A stretch of 64,000 bases of DNA from Maricaulis sp034659015 (GCA_034659015.1 JAYEGL010000002.1:434001-498000), one strand, 5' to 3'; counted from the first letter of the stretch, positions 17,975-26,735 are shown. A program made the numbers and translations. Notes: a model not told the origin generated them from the letters alone.

Positions 17975-18001
17975 AAAAATTATCATATCGCGATAATTTT
18001 T
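17975..18001. promoter_or_regulatory. Strong nested palindromic operator upstream of DUF2975/XRE pair
   Basis: Perfect 10-bp arms AAAAATTATC (17975-17984) and GATAATTTTT (17992-18001). A shorter overlapping palindrome TATCGCGATA (17986-17995) is nested in it. It is an AT-rich island in GC-rich DNA, 18 bases before the DUF2975 start, and could also affect the divergent protease gene. The downstream XRE regulator is the obvious candidate to bind it. Confidence 0.6.
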
Positions 18002-18019
18002 ATCCTATGGGGTTGATTG

Positions 18020-18565
18020 ATGGTGCTGTCAAGGCGAGAGCAATGGCTGCGGGTCGGGGCGGCGGGATTTCTGGTCCTGATACCGGTCCTGGTTCTGGCG
18101 GCCGTGGCCGGGCTGGTGGCCTATTGGGGGTTCGGTCTCGCCGAGATCGATGGCGGGGGGCTCGGGGACCGTTTCATCGTGCTGGCCGACCGGGCGCCGG
18201 ACCCGGAGCGCCGCCTCTTCGGCCTGCTGGCCTGTCTGCCAGCGCTCGCATTCCAGCTCCTTGGCGCGTGGTCGCTATGGCGTCTGTTTGCGGGCTTCCG
18301 CTTCGGAGCGCTGGTCGGGACGGCGGCCATCCGGCACTTGCGCAGCTTTGCCGGCTACACGGCGCTGGCCGTGCTGGCGGCCTTTGCGCTGTCCGGCGTG
18401 ATGCGCTGGGCCGCGGGCGTGTTCGACGATGCGCCGCTGTGGACCCATCTCGGCTTTTCCACCACGCATGCGGCCGTCCTGTTCATGGCAGCGCTGGTCT
18501 ACATGGCGAGCTTCATCATCGAGGAGGGCGAGCACTATCGCCGCGAGACCGAGGACTATGTGTAG
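18020..18565 (+). CDS. DUF2975 family membrane protein
   Basis: 181 aa with four membrane segments (about residues 12-35, 72-92, 115-135, 150-170). The size, topology and coupling to a tiny XRE regulator match DUF2975 (YoaS-like) proteins. Function is unknown. The ATG at 18020 is preferred over the adjacent in-frame TTG. The next gene begins 3 bases after the stop. Confidence 0.75.
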   Translation: MVLSRREQWLRVGAAGFLVLIPVLVLAAVAGLVAYWGFGLAEIDGGGLGDRFIVLADRAPDPERRLFGLLACLPALAFQLLGAWSLWRLFAGFRFGALVGTAAIRHLRSFAGYTALAVLAAFALSGVMRWAAGVFDDAPLWTHLGFSTTHAAVLFMAALVYMASFIIEEGEHYRRETEDYV

Positions 18566-18568
18566 GCC

Positions 18569-18778
18569 ATGGCCATCGTGATCACGCTCGATGTCATGCT
18601 GGCGCGCCGCAAGATGCGCTCGAAGGAGCTGGCCGCCGCGGTCGGCATCACCGAGGCCAACTTGTCCAAACTCAAATCCGGCAAGGTGAAGGGCATCAAG
18701 CTGGAGACGCTGGACCGGATCTGCGAGGTTCTGGACTGCAAGCCCGGCGATCTGATCGACTTCGAACGCGACGGATAA
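18569..18778 (+). CDS. Small XRE/Cro-type regulator (YozG-like)
   Basis: 69 aa, almost entirely one helix-turn-helix: MLARRKMRSKELAAAVGI, then TEANLSKLKSGKVKGI as recognition helix, then LETLDRICEVLDCKPGDL. Such regulators typically accompany DUF2975 proteins and probably autoregulate the pair. It starts 3 bases after the DUF2975 stop. Likely target: the palindrome at 17975-18001. Confidence 0.9.
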   Translation: MAIVITLDVMLARRKMRSKELAAAVGITEANLSKLKSGKVKGIKLETLDRICEVLDCKPGDLIDFERDG

Positions 18779-18788
18779 ACGGGGGGAT

Positions 18789-18843
18789 AAAAAGGGGACA
18801 GGTGGAATTAACGCGGCGCGTTAATTCCACCTGTCCCCTTTTT
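18789..18843. repeat. REP-like long perfect inverted repeat
   Basis: Arms of 27 bp (18789-18815 and 18817-18843) are perfectly complementary around a single central G. Each arm begins with AAAAAGGGGACAGGTGG and ends with TTAACGCG. The GGGGACAGG-type end is characteristic of REP-like palindromes associated with IS200-type REP transposases (RAYTs). It lies 10 bases after the XRE gene and may also terminate transcription in either direction. Open frames read through it on both strands give the same peptide and are not genes. Confidence 0.85.
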
Positions 18844-18971
18844 GCCGTGCCTGCGACCAAATTTCCGCTGAAATCGCCGCGATGCCCCATGGACGCCTTG
18901 CTGCAACGGCGCTAACGTCTTCGCAAGTGCATCATACCGAATGCTCGAAAACGATCGATAAAGGGGAGAGC

Positions 18972-20138
18972 ATGGCCGATCTGGAAGCCTTCCGCGCCGA
19001 AGTCAGGGACTGGCTGGACGCCAATTGTCCCGAAGAAATGCGCCAGCCGATGCGAGACGAATGGGATGTCGTCTGGGGCGGCAAGAAGTTCAAGTTTACC
19101 GAACCGCAAAAACTGTGGCTCGACCGGATGGCCGAAAAGGGCTGGACGGTGCCGGAATGGCCCGTGGAGTATGGCGGCGGCGGTCTCGACAAGGCCCACG
19201 CCAAGGTGCTCCGTGACGAGATGCGCAAGATCGGCGCGCGTGCGCCGGTCCAGTCCTTCGGGATCTGGATGCTCGGCCCGGCCCTGCTGAAATACGGTAC
19301 GCACGAGCAGAAGCTGGAACATCTGCCGAAGATTGCCCGCGGCGAGATCCGCTGGGCCCAGGGCTATTCGGAGCCCAATGCCGGGTCGGACCTGGCCGCG
19401 CTGATGACCAAGTGCGAGGACAAGGGCGACCACTATCTCGTCAACGGGCAGAAAATCTGGACTTCCTATGCCGACCAGGCCGACTGGATCTTCGCGCTGG
19501 TGCGCACCGACTTCCAGGCGCCCAAGCATGAGGGCATTTCCTTCATCCTGATCGACATGGACCAGCCGGGCGTGACGACCAAGCCGATCCAGCTGATCTC
19601 CGGCCGCTCGCCCTTCTGCGAGACCTTCTTCGACGATGCGCGGGCCGAAAAGCACAATCTCGTCGGCGAGCTCAACAAGGGCTGGACCGTGGCGAAATAC
19701 CTGCTCACCCACGAGCGCGAGATGATCGGCGGCATGGGCTCCGGCGCGATGCGTCCGATGGGCGATGTCGCGGTGCAGCAGATCGGCCTGGACGACAATG
19801 GCCGCCTGGCCGACCCGATGCTGCGTACGGATGTCGCGCGCGCCGAGATCGACGGGCTGGCCTTCATGTCGACGATGGAACGCGTGGTCGACGAGGCCAA
19901 GGCGGGGCACGGCACCGGCGCCAATTCCTCGATGCTGAAATACTACGGCACCGAGCTGAACAAGCGCCGCCTCGAGCTGATGATGGACAGCGCCGGGTCG
20001 GCCGGCCTGGAATGGGATGCCGAGGATGACGTGGCCCGCGGCTGGCTGCGCTCCAAGGGCAATTCCATCGAGGGCGGCACATCGGAAGTGCAGCTCAACA
20101 TCATCGCCAAGCGCATTCTCGAACTGCCGTCTGCATAA
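18972..20138 (+). CDS. Acyl-CoA dehydrogenase, catalytic-type subunit
   Basis: 388 aa. Segments for FAD and substrate binding are present (WAQGYSEPNAGSDLA, VNGQKIWTSYADQADW). Near residue 367 the C-terminus has SIEGGTSEVQLNIIAKRIL, where the Glu of IEGG corresponds to the catalytic base. The start at 18972 follows AAGGGGAGAGC. The next gene, 28 bases downstream, is a smaller, divergent acyl-CoA dehydrogenase, an arrangement known for heterotetrameric dehydrogenases of steroid side-chain degradation. It probably acts on a bulky or branched acyl-CoA and donates electrons to ETF. First gene of the catabolic cluster. Confidence 0.9.
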   Translation: MADLEAFRAEVRDWLDANCPEEMRQPMRDEWDVVWGGKKFKFTEPQKLWLDRMAEKGWTVPEWPVEYGGGGLDKAHAKVLRDEMRKIGARAPVQSFGIWMLGPALLKYGTHEQKLEHLPKIARGEIRWAQGYSEPNAGSDLAALMTKCEDKGDHYLVNGQKIWTSYADQADWIFALVRTDFQAPKHEGISFILIDMDQPGVTTKPIQLISGRSPFCETFFDDARAEKHNLVGELNKGWTVAKYLLTHEREMIGGMGSGAMRPMGDVAVQQIGLDDNGRLADPMLRTDVARAEIDGLAFMSTMERVVDEAKAGHGTGANSSMLKYYGTELNKRRLELMMDSAGSAGLEWDAEDDVARGWLRSKGNSIEGGTSEVQLNIIAKRILELPSA

Positions 20139-20166
20139 GCCGGGCACCCTGCAAGGAGTAACGATC

Positions 20167-21306
20167 ATGGCCATGGTGCTGAATGAAGAAGCCGGCATGC
20201 TGAAGGATGCCGCCCGGGGCTATCTCACGACGAGCGCTCCGGTGAGCCAGTTGCGCAAGCTGCGCGACAGCGGGTCGGAAGACGGGTTCGACCGGTCGAC
20301 CTGGGCCGCAATGGCGGACATGGGCTGGACCGGCGTTCTGGTCCCCGAAGACCATGGCGGGGCCGAAATGGGCCATGTCGCCGCCGGGGTCATTGCCGAG
20401 GAGATGGGCCGCACGCTCACCGCCTCGCCCTATATCTCGACCGCGATCATGGGCGCCACCGCGCTTACCCGTCACGGATCCGACGCCCAGAAGTCGGAAT
20501 GGCTGCCGAAGATCGTCTCCGGTGAGGCGATCACGGCGGTCGCCGCCGATGAGGGCCGCAAGCACAATCCCTCCCGTGTTGCGGTCAAGGCGGAACGCGC
20601 CGGCAACGGTTTCAAGCTGAACGGCCGCAAGAGCTTCGTCGCGGAAGGTCACGTCGCCGACATGCTGATCGTGTCGGCACGCACGGCCGGCAGCGAGACG
20701 GAGGCCGAGGGAATCACGCTCTTCCTCGTGCCCCGTGATGCGGCCGGCGTCAGCATCGACCGCAAGGACACGGTCGACAGCCGGCATGCCGCCGATATCA
20801 CGCTCGACAATGTCGAGGTGACGGCCGACGCCGTGCTCGGCGAGATCGACAACGGTCTCGGTGCGCTCGAGGCCGTGCTGGACGCGGGCCGGGCGGGTCT
20901 GTCCGCGGAAATGTCCGGCTCGGCCCAGCAATGCCTGGATTCGACGGTGGGCTATCTGCAGGAGCGCAAGCAGTTCGGCCAGATCATCGGCAGTTTCCAG
21001 GCGCTGCAGCATCGCGCGGCCCACCTCTATTCCGAGATCGAGCTGGGCAAGTCGATCGTGCTGAAAGCGCTCCAGACGCTGGATGCGGCGCCGGATCATG
21101 CGGCCATGATGGTGTGTGCGGCCAAGGCCAAGCTCGGCCAGGTCGCCCAGCTGGCCGCCCGCGAGGGCATCCAGATGCATGGCGGCATGGGCATGACCGA
21201 CGAGTTCGATATCGGCCTCTACATCAAGCGCATCCGCGTGGCCGAGGCCCTCTACGGCGACGCCAACTACCACGCTGACAAGTTCGCCCGGATGCGGAAT
21301 TATTGA
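20167..21306 (+). CDS. Acyl-CoA dehydrogenase, partner subunit
   Basis: 379 aa acyl-CoA dehydrogenase fold: AAVAADEGRKHN-like substrate region, LNGRKSFVAEGHVADMLIV, ERKQFGQIIGSFQALQHRAA and MHGGMGMTDEFDIGLYIKRIR. Unlike its upstream neighbour it shows no Glu-Gly motif where the catalytic base usually sits, which fits a structural/FAD-binding half of an alpha2beta2 enzyme. AAGGAG precedes the ATG at 20167. Alternatively it could be a homomeric enzyme using a Glu elsewhere. Confidence 0.88.
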   Translation: MAMVLNEEAGMLKDAARGYLTTSAPVSQLRKLRDSGSEDGFDRSTWAAMADMGWTGVLVPEDHGGAEMGHVAAGVIAEEMGRTLTASPYISTAIMGATALTRHGSDAQKSEWLPKIVSGEAITAVAADEGRKHNPSRVAVKAERAGNGFKLNGRKSFVAEGHVADMLIVSARTAGSETEAEGITLFLVPRDAAGVSIDRKDTVDSRHAADITLDNVEVTADAVLGEIDNGLGALEAVLDAGRAGLSAEMSGSAQQCLDSTVGYLQERKQFGQIIGSFQALQHRAAHLYSEIELGKSIVLKALQTLDAAPDHAAMMVCAAKAKLGQVAQLAAREGIQMHGGMGMTDEFDIGLYIKRIRVAEALYGDANYHADKFARMRNY

Positions 21307-21367
21307 GTGAGACGCGAACGATCGGCACGGTTTCCAGGGTGCAGGTGTCTTCCCCCGCTCCCTCGAT

Positions 21368-21447
21368 CCCTCTCCCCAGGGAGAGGGAGGCCGTGACGTT
21401 GGCATCATGCCCCCCTTCTCCCCGGGGAGAAGGTGCCCCGCAGGGGC
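21368..21447. repeat. Tandem GC palindromes (intergenic repeat family)
   Basis: CCCTCTCCC-CA-GGGAGAGGG (21368-21387), a perfect 20-bp palindrome CCTTCTCCCCGGGGAGAAGG (21414-21433), and GCCCC-GCA-GGGGC (21435-21447). Related elements occur at 38.0, 39.0 and 48.0 kb in this window, all intergenic. It splits the two acyl-CoA dehydrogenase genes from the rest of the cluster. Confidence 0.75.
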
Positions 21448-21508
21448 GGATGAGGGGGAGATCCGGGTGTTGGAGGTTTCTTGTGAGCAACAGTAAAGGG
21501 CTGCGCTG

Positions 21509-22303
21509 ATGGACTACACCGACAAGATCGTCGCGATCACCGGCGGTGCGCGCGGCATCGGGCTTGCCATGGCCAAGGCCTTCCACGACCGCGGCGCGAA
21601 AATCGCGCTGGCGGATCTGGAGGGTGCCGAAGAGGCGGCGAAAGCGTTCGGTGGCATCGGCACGAAGGTCGATGTCACGAACGAGGCGGATATCGAGGCC
21701 TTTCTCGACCGCGTCGAGGCCGAACTGGGTCCGGTCGACATCTATGTGTCGAATGCCGGCATCCTGCGCGCGGACGCGCCCAGCTGGGACGCGGCCGGAG
21801 CCTCGGACCAGGACTGGCTCGACAGTTTCCAGGTCAATGTGATGGGTGCCGTGCGCGGTGCGCGCCAGGTCTGGCCCCGCATGAAGCCGCGTGGCGGCGG
21901 GGTCTTTGTCCTGGTGGCGTCTGCCGCCGGCCTTCTGGCCCAGATCGGGGCCTCCTCCTATACCGCCAGCAAGCATGCGGCGGTCTCTTTCGCCGAGAGC
22001 CTGGCCATCGCCCATGGCGATGAGGGGCTGCAGGTGGTCTGCGTCTGTCCGCAGGCCGTACGGACCGACATGCTCGGCTCGAGCGGGTCGGATGGCGGGA
22101 TTGCCGGAGCCGACGGGGTCGTCGAACCGTCCGATGTGGCGGCCGAGACGATTGCGGCACTGGAGGAGAAACGCTTTCTTGCTCTGCCGCACGCCAGCGT
22201 GGCCGGTTACGAGGAAGCCCGCGCCACCCAGCGCGACCGCTGGCTCGGCGGGATGCGGAAATTCCGCCGCCTGATGGTCGGCGAACGCGGCCGCCCGGTC
22301 TGA
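21509..22303 (+). CDS. Short-chain dehydrogenase/reductase
   Basis: 264 aa classical SDR. TGGARGIG (residues 11-18) binds the dinucleotide, DLEG after the second strand suggests NAD(H) preference, SNAG follows, and the catalytic residues are in ASAAGL and SSYTASK (Tyr-x-x-x-Lys). The substrate is probably a hydroxyl or keto group on an intermediate of the surrounding acyl-CoA pathway. The ATG at 21509 lies downstream of a palindromic repeat block. The next gene is 66 bases away on the same strand. Confidence 0.9.
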   Translation: MDYTDKIVAITGGARGIGLAMAKAFHDRGAKIALADLEGAEEAAKAFGGIGTKVDVTNEADIEAFLDRVEAELGPVDIYVSNAGILRADAPSWDAAGASDQDWLDSFQVNVMGAVRGARQVWPRMKPRGGGVFVLVASAAGLLAQIGASSYTASKHAAVSFAESLAIAHGDEGLQVVCVCPQAVRTDMLGSSGSDGGIAGADGVVEPSDVAAETIAALEEKRFLALPHASVAGYEEARATQRDRWLGGMRKFRRLMVGERGRPV

Positions 22304-22369
22304 CGCGCCGGCCCGGCTCGACACGGCAACAAGAAACGACAGCAGCAAGGACGATAAAGGGGAGTGATC

Positions 22370-23608
22370 ATGGATCTTGGTATGACGGAGCGGGTTCGCC
22401 CGCTGGTGGAGCAGGTCCGCGCCATGGTGCGCGACGAGGTGATGCCCCTGGAAGAGGAGTATCACGCGGAGATCGGCAAGGCGGGCGACCGTTTCGCCTT
22501 CACCGACCGGCAGACCGAGATCCTGGAAAGCCTGAAGGCCAAGGCACGCGAGCGCGGCCTGTGGAATTTCTGGCTCACCGGGTCCGATCGCGGCTACGGG
22601 CTGACGACCGTGGAATATGCCTTCCTGGCCGAGGAAATGGGCTGGTCCCATCTGGCCGCGGAGACCTTCAACTGCTCGGCGCCGGACACCGGCAACATGG
22701 AAGTCATCGAGCGCTACGGGAATGCCGAGCAGAAGAAGAAATGGCTCGAACCGCTGCTGGAGGGCAAGATCCGCTCGGCCTATCTGATGACCGAGCCGGA
22801 TGTGGCCTCCTCGGATGCCACCAATATCTCCTTCAAGGCCGAACTCGACGGCGACGAGTGGGTGCTCAACGGCGAGAAGTACTGGGCCTCCGGTGCCGGC
22901 GATCCGCGCTGTTCGGTCTATGTCCTCATGGCCAAGACCGAGGGCGACGATGCGCCCCGCCACGGCCGCCATTCGCAATTCCTGATCGAGGCCGGCCTGC
23001 CGGGCATCGAGATCCTGCGCCCGATGACCGTGTTCGGTCATGACGACGCCCCGCACGGTCACATGCATATCCGCTTTACCGATGTGCGCGTGCCCAAGGA
23101 CGCGCTCATCCTGGGCCGCGGCCGCGGGTTCGAGATTTCCCAGGGCCGGCTCGGGCCGGGCCGGATCCACCACTGCATGCGTGCCATCGGCCAGGCCGAG
23201 CGGGCGCTGGAAATGCTGTGCCGCCGGGCTGTGACGCGTACGGCCTTCGGCCAGCCGCTGGCCAAGCTGGGCGCCAATCGCGACATCATCGCGGAACGCC
23301 GCATGGCGATCGAGCAGGCGCGCCTGCTGTGCCTGAAGGCCGCCTGGATGATGGATCAGGGCGATCCGCGTGCCGCCGCGCCATGGATCTCGCAGATCAA
23401 GGTGATCGCACCGCGTGTCGCGCTGGAAACGGTCGACGAGGCGATGCAGGTCCATGGCGGCACGGGCGTGTCCCAGGATACGCCGCTGGCGGGCATGTGG
23501 ACGGGGCTGCGCACACTGCGCTTTGCCGACGGTCCGGATGCGGTGCACCGCATGGTGATCGCCCGCAAGGAGCTCAAGCGTTACCTCAACGAATCCCTGG
23601 AGAGCTGA
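22370..23608 (+). CDS. Acyl-CoA dehydrogenase (ACAD10/11-like)
   Basis: 412 aa, larger than the two dehydrogenases upstream. Typical ACAD10/11-like features are FWLTGSDRGYGLTTVEYAFLAEEMG, SAYLMTEPDVASSDATNIS, GQAERALEMLCRRAVTRTAFG and VHGGTGVSQDTPLAGMWTGLR. Family members dehydrogenate long-chain or 4-hydroxylated acyl-CoAs. The start at 22370 has GGGGAG six bases upstream; a GTG at 22364 is less likely. It is separated by 2 bases from the following CoA ligase gene, indicating one operon. Confidence 0.9.
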   Translation: MDLGMTERVRPLVEQVRAMVRDEVMPLEEEYHAEIGKAGDRFAFTDRQTEILESLKAKARERGLWNFWLTGSDRGYGLTTVEYAFLAEEMGWSHLAAETFNCSAPDTGNMEVIERYGNAEQKKKWLEPLLEGKIRSAYLMTEPDVASSDATNISFKAELDGDEWVLNGEKYWASGAGDPRCSVYVLMAKTEGDDAPRHGRHSQFLIEAGLPGIEILRPMTVFGHDDAPHGHMHIRFTDVRVPKDALILGRGRGFEISQGRLGPGRIHHCMRAIGQAERALEMLCRRAVTRTAFGQPLAKLGANRDIIAERRMAIEQARLLCLKAAWMMDQGDPRAAAPWISQIKVIAPRVALETVDEAMQVHGGTGVSQDTPLAGMWTGLRTLRFADGPDAVHRMVIARKELKRYLNESLES

Positions 23609-23610
23609 CC

Positions 23611-25323
23611 ATGGCACAGCGCAAGCAAGCTCCGGCGCGCGCACAGCTCGAGGCGATCGCCCGCCAGATCACGCAGGCCGAGGACGTCCTCAATGTCGGC
23701 GAGACGGAGATTCTCGGCGTCACCCAGCCGGCCTATATCAATGCTCCGACCGATCTGCGTTTCCTGCTGATGAAGGCCATGGAACACGCCGAGAAGGAAG
23801 GCGTGGTCTTCGAGGACCAGCGCTGGACTTTCGGCGAGCTGGTCGGCAAGTCCGTGGCCTTCGCCAATGCGCTGATCGAGCGTCACGGCGTCACCCCGGG
23901 TACGCGTGTGGCCCTGGCGATGCGCAATTCGCCGGAATGGATGGCGGCCTTTCTGGGCATCATCACCGCCGGCGGCGTGGTCGTGCCGCTCAATGGCTGG
24001 TGGACCAGCGAGGAGATGGGCTTCGGGCTGACCGATTGCGGCGCGAAGATCGTCGTGGCGGGCAGCCGCCAGATCGAGCGGATCCGTCCCTATCGCGAAA
24101 GCCTGGGTCTGACCCTGATCGCAGGCCGCGGCGAGATGGACGATGTCGATGACACGTTCGACGCCATGGTCGCCGCCTGTGCCGGCCGGGAACCGCCGGC
24201 CATCGCGATCGATCCGGACAGCGATTTTGCCATCTTCTACACCTCCGGCTCGACCGGTTCGCCCAAGGGCGCCGTGCTGACCCAGCGCGGCGCGGTGACG
24301 ACCATCCTGTCCTTCGCCCTGCTCGGTGCGGCGCTGCGCCTGGCCAATGGCGACGAGGACTTCACCGAGGGCGATCCGGGTGTCCTGCTCTGCCTGCCGT
24401 TGTTCCACTGCACCGGCTCGCACGCGGTCTTCATGCTGTCGCTGTTTTCCGGCCGCAAGATGGTGCTGATGCGCAAATGGGATGCCGGCGAGGCGGTCGA
24501 GCTGATCCAGCGCGAAAAGCTGACCGACATGGTGGGCGTGCCGACCATGTCGCACGAGCTGACGCTGGAAGCGGAACGCCGCGGCGTCACGCTGGACACG
24601 CTTCAGGGCATGGGCACGGGCGGTGCCAAGCGGCCCGAGGCGCATGTCGAGAAGATCAACCAGGTCTTCCCCAAGGCCTGGGCCTCCTCCGGCTACGGGC
24701 TCACCGAGACGAATGCGCTGGGCACCTATAACGGTTATGCCGAGTACCAGAAGAAGCCGGGCTCGTGCGGCGCGCCGCTGCCCGCGGTGACCTTCATCAA
24801 GACGGTCGACGAGGCCGGCAAGGAGACCCCGACCGGCGAGCCGGGCGAGGTGTGGATCAAGTCGCCGGCCGTGTTCCGCGGCTATCTCAACCAGCCCGAA
24901 GCGACCGCGGAAGTCCTGACCGGGGACCGCTGGTTCAAGACGGGCGATGTCGGCATCATCGACGAGGACGGCTTCCTTTTTATCGTCGACCGCATCAAGG
25001 ACATGGTGATCCGCGGCGGCGAGAACGTCTCCTGCCTGGAGGTCGAGGGCGCCCTGGCCAAGCATCCGGACATCCTGGAAGCGGCCGTGATCGGCATTCC
25101 CGACGAACGGCTTGGCGAACGCGTCGGTGCGGCCGTCCTTCTGCGCGAGGGATCGACCCTTTCCGACGCGGACATTGCCGACTTCCTGAAACCGCATCTG
25201 GCAGCCTTCAAGCTGCCCGATCGCATCTGGCGCATGGACGGCCCGCTGCCGCGCGGCGGCACGAGCAAGATCGACAAGCCGGGCCTGCGCAAAATGCTGC
25301 TTAACGACGAGGAGACGGCCTGA
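23611..25323 (+). CDS. AMP-forming acyl-CoA synthetase
   Basis: 570 aa adenylate-forming enzyme. It has the P-loop-like A3 motif YTSGSTGSPKGAVL, GYGLTETNALG (A5), WFKTGDVGIIDEDGFLFIVDR (A7/A8), and the C-terminal lysine in RGGTSKIDK. It should activate a carboxylic acid to its CoA thioester, the entry step for the cluster. The start is the ATG at 23611, 2 bases after the preceding stop; the frame open further upstream belongs to the previous gene. The stop overlaps the next ATG by one base. Chain-length specificity cannot be read from the sequence. Confidence 0.93.
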   Translation: MAQRKQAPARAQLEAIARQITQAEDVLNVGETEILGVTQPAYINAPTDLRFLLMKAMEHAEKEGVVFEDQRWTFGELVGKSVAFANALIERHGVTPGTRVALAMRNSPEWMAAFLGIITAGGVVVPLNGWWTSEEMGFGLTDCGAKIVVAGSRQIERIRPYRESLGLTLIAGRGEMDDVDDTFDAMVAACAGREPPAIAIDPDSDFAIFYTSGSTGSPKGAVLTQRGAVTTILSFALLGAALRLANGDEDFTEGDPGVLLCLPLFHCTGSHAVFMLSLFSGRKMVLMRKWDAGEAVELIQREKLTDMVGVPTMSHELTLEAERRGVTLDTLQGMGTGGAKRPEAHVEKINQVFPKAWASSGYGLTETNALGTYNGYAEYQKKPGSCGAPLPAVTFIKTVDEAGKETPTGEPGEVWIKSPAVFRGYLNQPEATAEVLTGDRWFKTGDVGIIDEDGFLFIVDRIKDMVIRGGENVSCLEVEGALAKHPDILEAAVIGIPDERLGERVGAAVLLREGSTLSDADIADFLKPHLAAFKLPDRIWRMDGPLPRGGTSKIDKPGLRKMLLNDEETA

Positions 25324-25784
25324 TGCCGGTGATCAAGGCAGACGCACTGAAGGACCATATCGGCCAGGAAATCGGCGTGTCCGACTGGATCGAGATCGAC
25401 CAGTCGCGCATCGACACCTTTGCCGATGTGACCGAGGACCATCAGTTCATCCATATCGATCCGGAACGCGCGGCGAAGGAAACGCCCTTCGGCGGCACGA
25501 TCGCCCACGGCTTCCTGTCGCTGTCCATGCTGTCCGCGCTCGCCGCGAACACGACGCTGGTGCTGGACGGCATTGCCATGGGCATCAATTACGGCTTCGA
25601 GAAAGTGCGTTTTCTCCAGCCGGTGCGTGCCGGCAAGAAAGTCCGCGGCCGGTTCGTTCTGGAAGATGCGCATGAGCGCAATCCGGGCCAGTGGATGCTG
25701 AAATACGCCGTTACCGTCGAGATCGAGGGCGAGGAGAAGCCGGCACTGATGGCGCAGTGGCTGACCCTGCAGATCCTCGGCTGA
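25323..25784 (+). CDS. MaoC-family (R)-enoyl-CoA hydratase
   Basis: 153 aa hot-dog fold protein. The hydratase-2 motif is visible (DVTEDHQFIHIDPERA, with the catalytic Asp and His), followed by GGTIAHGFLSLSML. It hydrates trans-2-enoyl-CoA to the (R)-3-hydroxyacyl-CoA, the stereochemistry used by the HSD17B4-like dehydrogenase encoded next. The start overlaps the CoA-ligase stop (TGATG). Confidence 0.93.
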   Translation: MPVIKADALKDHIGQEIGVSDWIEIDQSRIDTFADVTEDHQFIHIDPERAAKETPFGGTIAHGFLSLSMLSALAANTTLVLDGIAMGINYGFEKVRFLQPVRAGKKVRGRFVLEDAHERNPGQWMLKYAVTVEIEGEEKPALMAQWLTLQILG

Positions 25785-25814
25785 TCCGAACACGCACGAA
25801 AGAAGAGACTAGTC

Positions 25815-26735
25815 ATGAGTGATATTCGTTATGACGGCCGCGTGGCCATCGTCACCGGTGCCGGCCTGGGGCTGGGCCGCTGCCACGCGCTGGCGCTGGC
25901 CGAGCGCGGCGCGAAAGTGGTGGTGAACGATCTGGGCGGTTCCGTCGACGGAACCGGCTCCGGCTCGGCCGCCGAGGACGTCGCCGCCGAGATCCGCGAG
26001 GCCGGCGGCGAGGCCATCTCGCACACCGCCAACGTCACCAAGCCCGACGAGGTGGCCGACATGGTCAAGCAGGCCATGGACAAATGGGGCCGGGTCGACG
26101 TGCTGGTGAACAATGCCGGCATCCTGCGCGACAAGTCCTTCGCCAAGATGGAGCTGGAGGACTTCTCCAGCGTGGTCGACGTCCATCTGATGGGGTCCGT
26201 CGTGTGCACCAAGGCGGTCTGGGAGATCATGCGCGAGCAGGGCTATGGCCGTATCGCCATGACGACCTCCTCCTCGGGCCTCTACGGCAATTTCGGCCAG
26301 TCCAATTACGGCGCGGCCAAGATGGGCGTGGTCGGTTTCATGAACACGCTGCATCTGGAAGGCCAGAAATACGATATCCGCGTCAATTGCCTGGCTCCCA
26401 CGGCCGCGACGCGCATGACCGAAGGCCTGCTGCCGCCGGCCGCGCTGGAGCTGATGAAGCCGGAAACCGTGTCCACGGGTCTGGTCTATCTGGTGTCCGA
26501 GGACGGTCCGTCGCGCACCATTCTGTGCGCCGGAGCGGGCGGTTTCGCCACCACGAAGATCTACGAGACCGACGGCATCTACCTGCCGCCCGAAGCGCTC
26601 ACGCCGGAGAATGTCGCCGCGCAGTTCGACAAGATCTCCGACACGTCGGAGCAGAAGGAATTCCAGGCCGGCGGCGAGCAGACGATCAAATTCCTGACCA
26701 AGGCCGCCGCCCATCACGGCGTGAAGCTGGGTTAG
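25815..26735 (+). CDS. HSD17B4-like (R)-3-hydroxyacyl-CoA dehydrogenase (SDR)
   Basis: 306 aa SDR that closely resembles the dehydrogenase domain of peroxisomal multifunctional enzyme 2. TGAGLGLGR binds the dinucleotide, VVNDLGGSVDG is the characteristic loop, and NNAGILRDKSF and SNYGAAKMG carry active-site residues. A C-terminal extension (residues 250-306) is typical. In eukaryotes the hydratase-2 and this dehydrogenase are fused; here MaoC and SDR are adjacent genes, supporting an (R)-specific beta-oxidation. Confidence 0.9.
   Translation: MSDIRYDGRVAIVTGAGLGLGRCHALALAERGAKVVVNDLGGSVDGTGSGSAAEDVAAEIREAGGEAISHTANVTKPDEVADMVKQAMDKWGRVDVLVNNAGILRDKSFAKMELEDFSSVVDVHLMGSVVCTKAVWEIMREQGYGRIAMTTSSSGLYGNFGQSNYGAAKMGVVGFMNTLHLEGQKYDIRVNCLAPTAATRMTEGLLPPAALELMKPETVSTGLVYLVSEDGPSRTILCAGAGGFATTKIYETDGIYLPPEALTPENVAAQFDKISDTSEQKEFQAGGEQTIKFLTKAAAHHGVKLG

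Noticed and set aside
18696..18890. Small open frames reading through the REP-like palindrome on both strands
   Set aside because: They give the same peptide from both strands because the DNA is a perfect palindrome; this is an artefact of the repeat.
23218..23610. 5' extension of the CoA ligase frame
   Set aside because: This part lies in another frame of the preceding acyl-CoA dehydrogenase gene; the ligase starts at 23611 with a ribosome-binding site.
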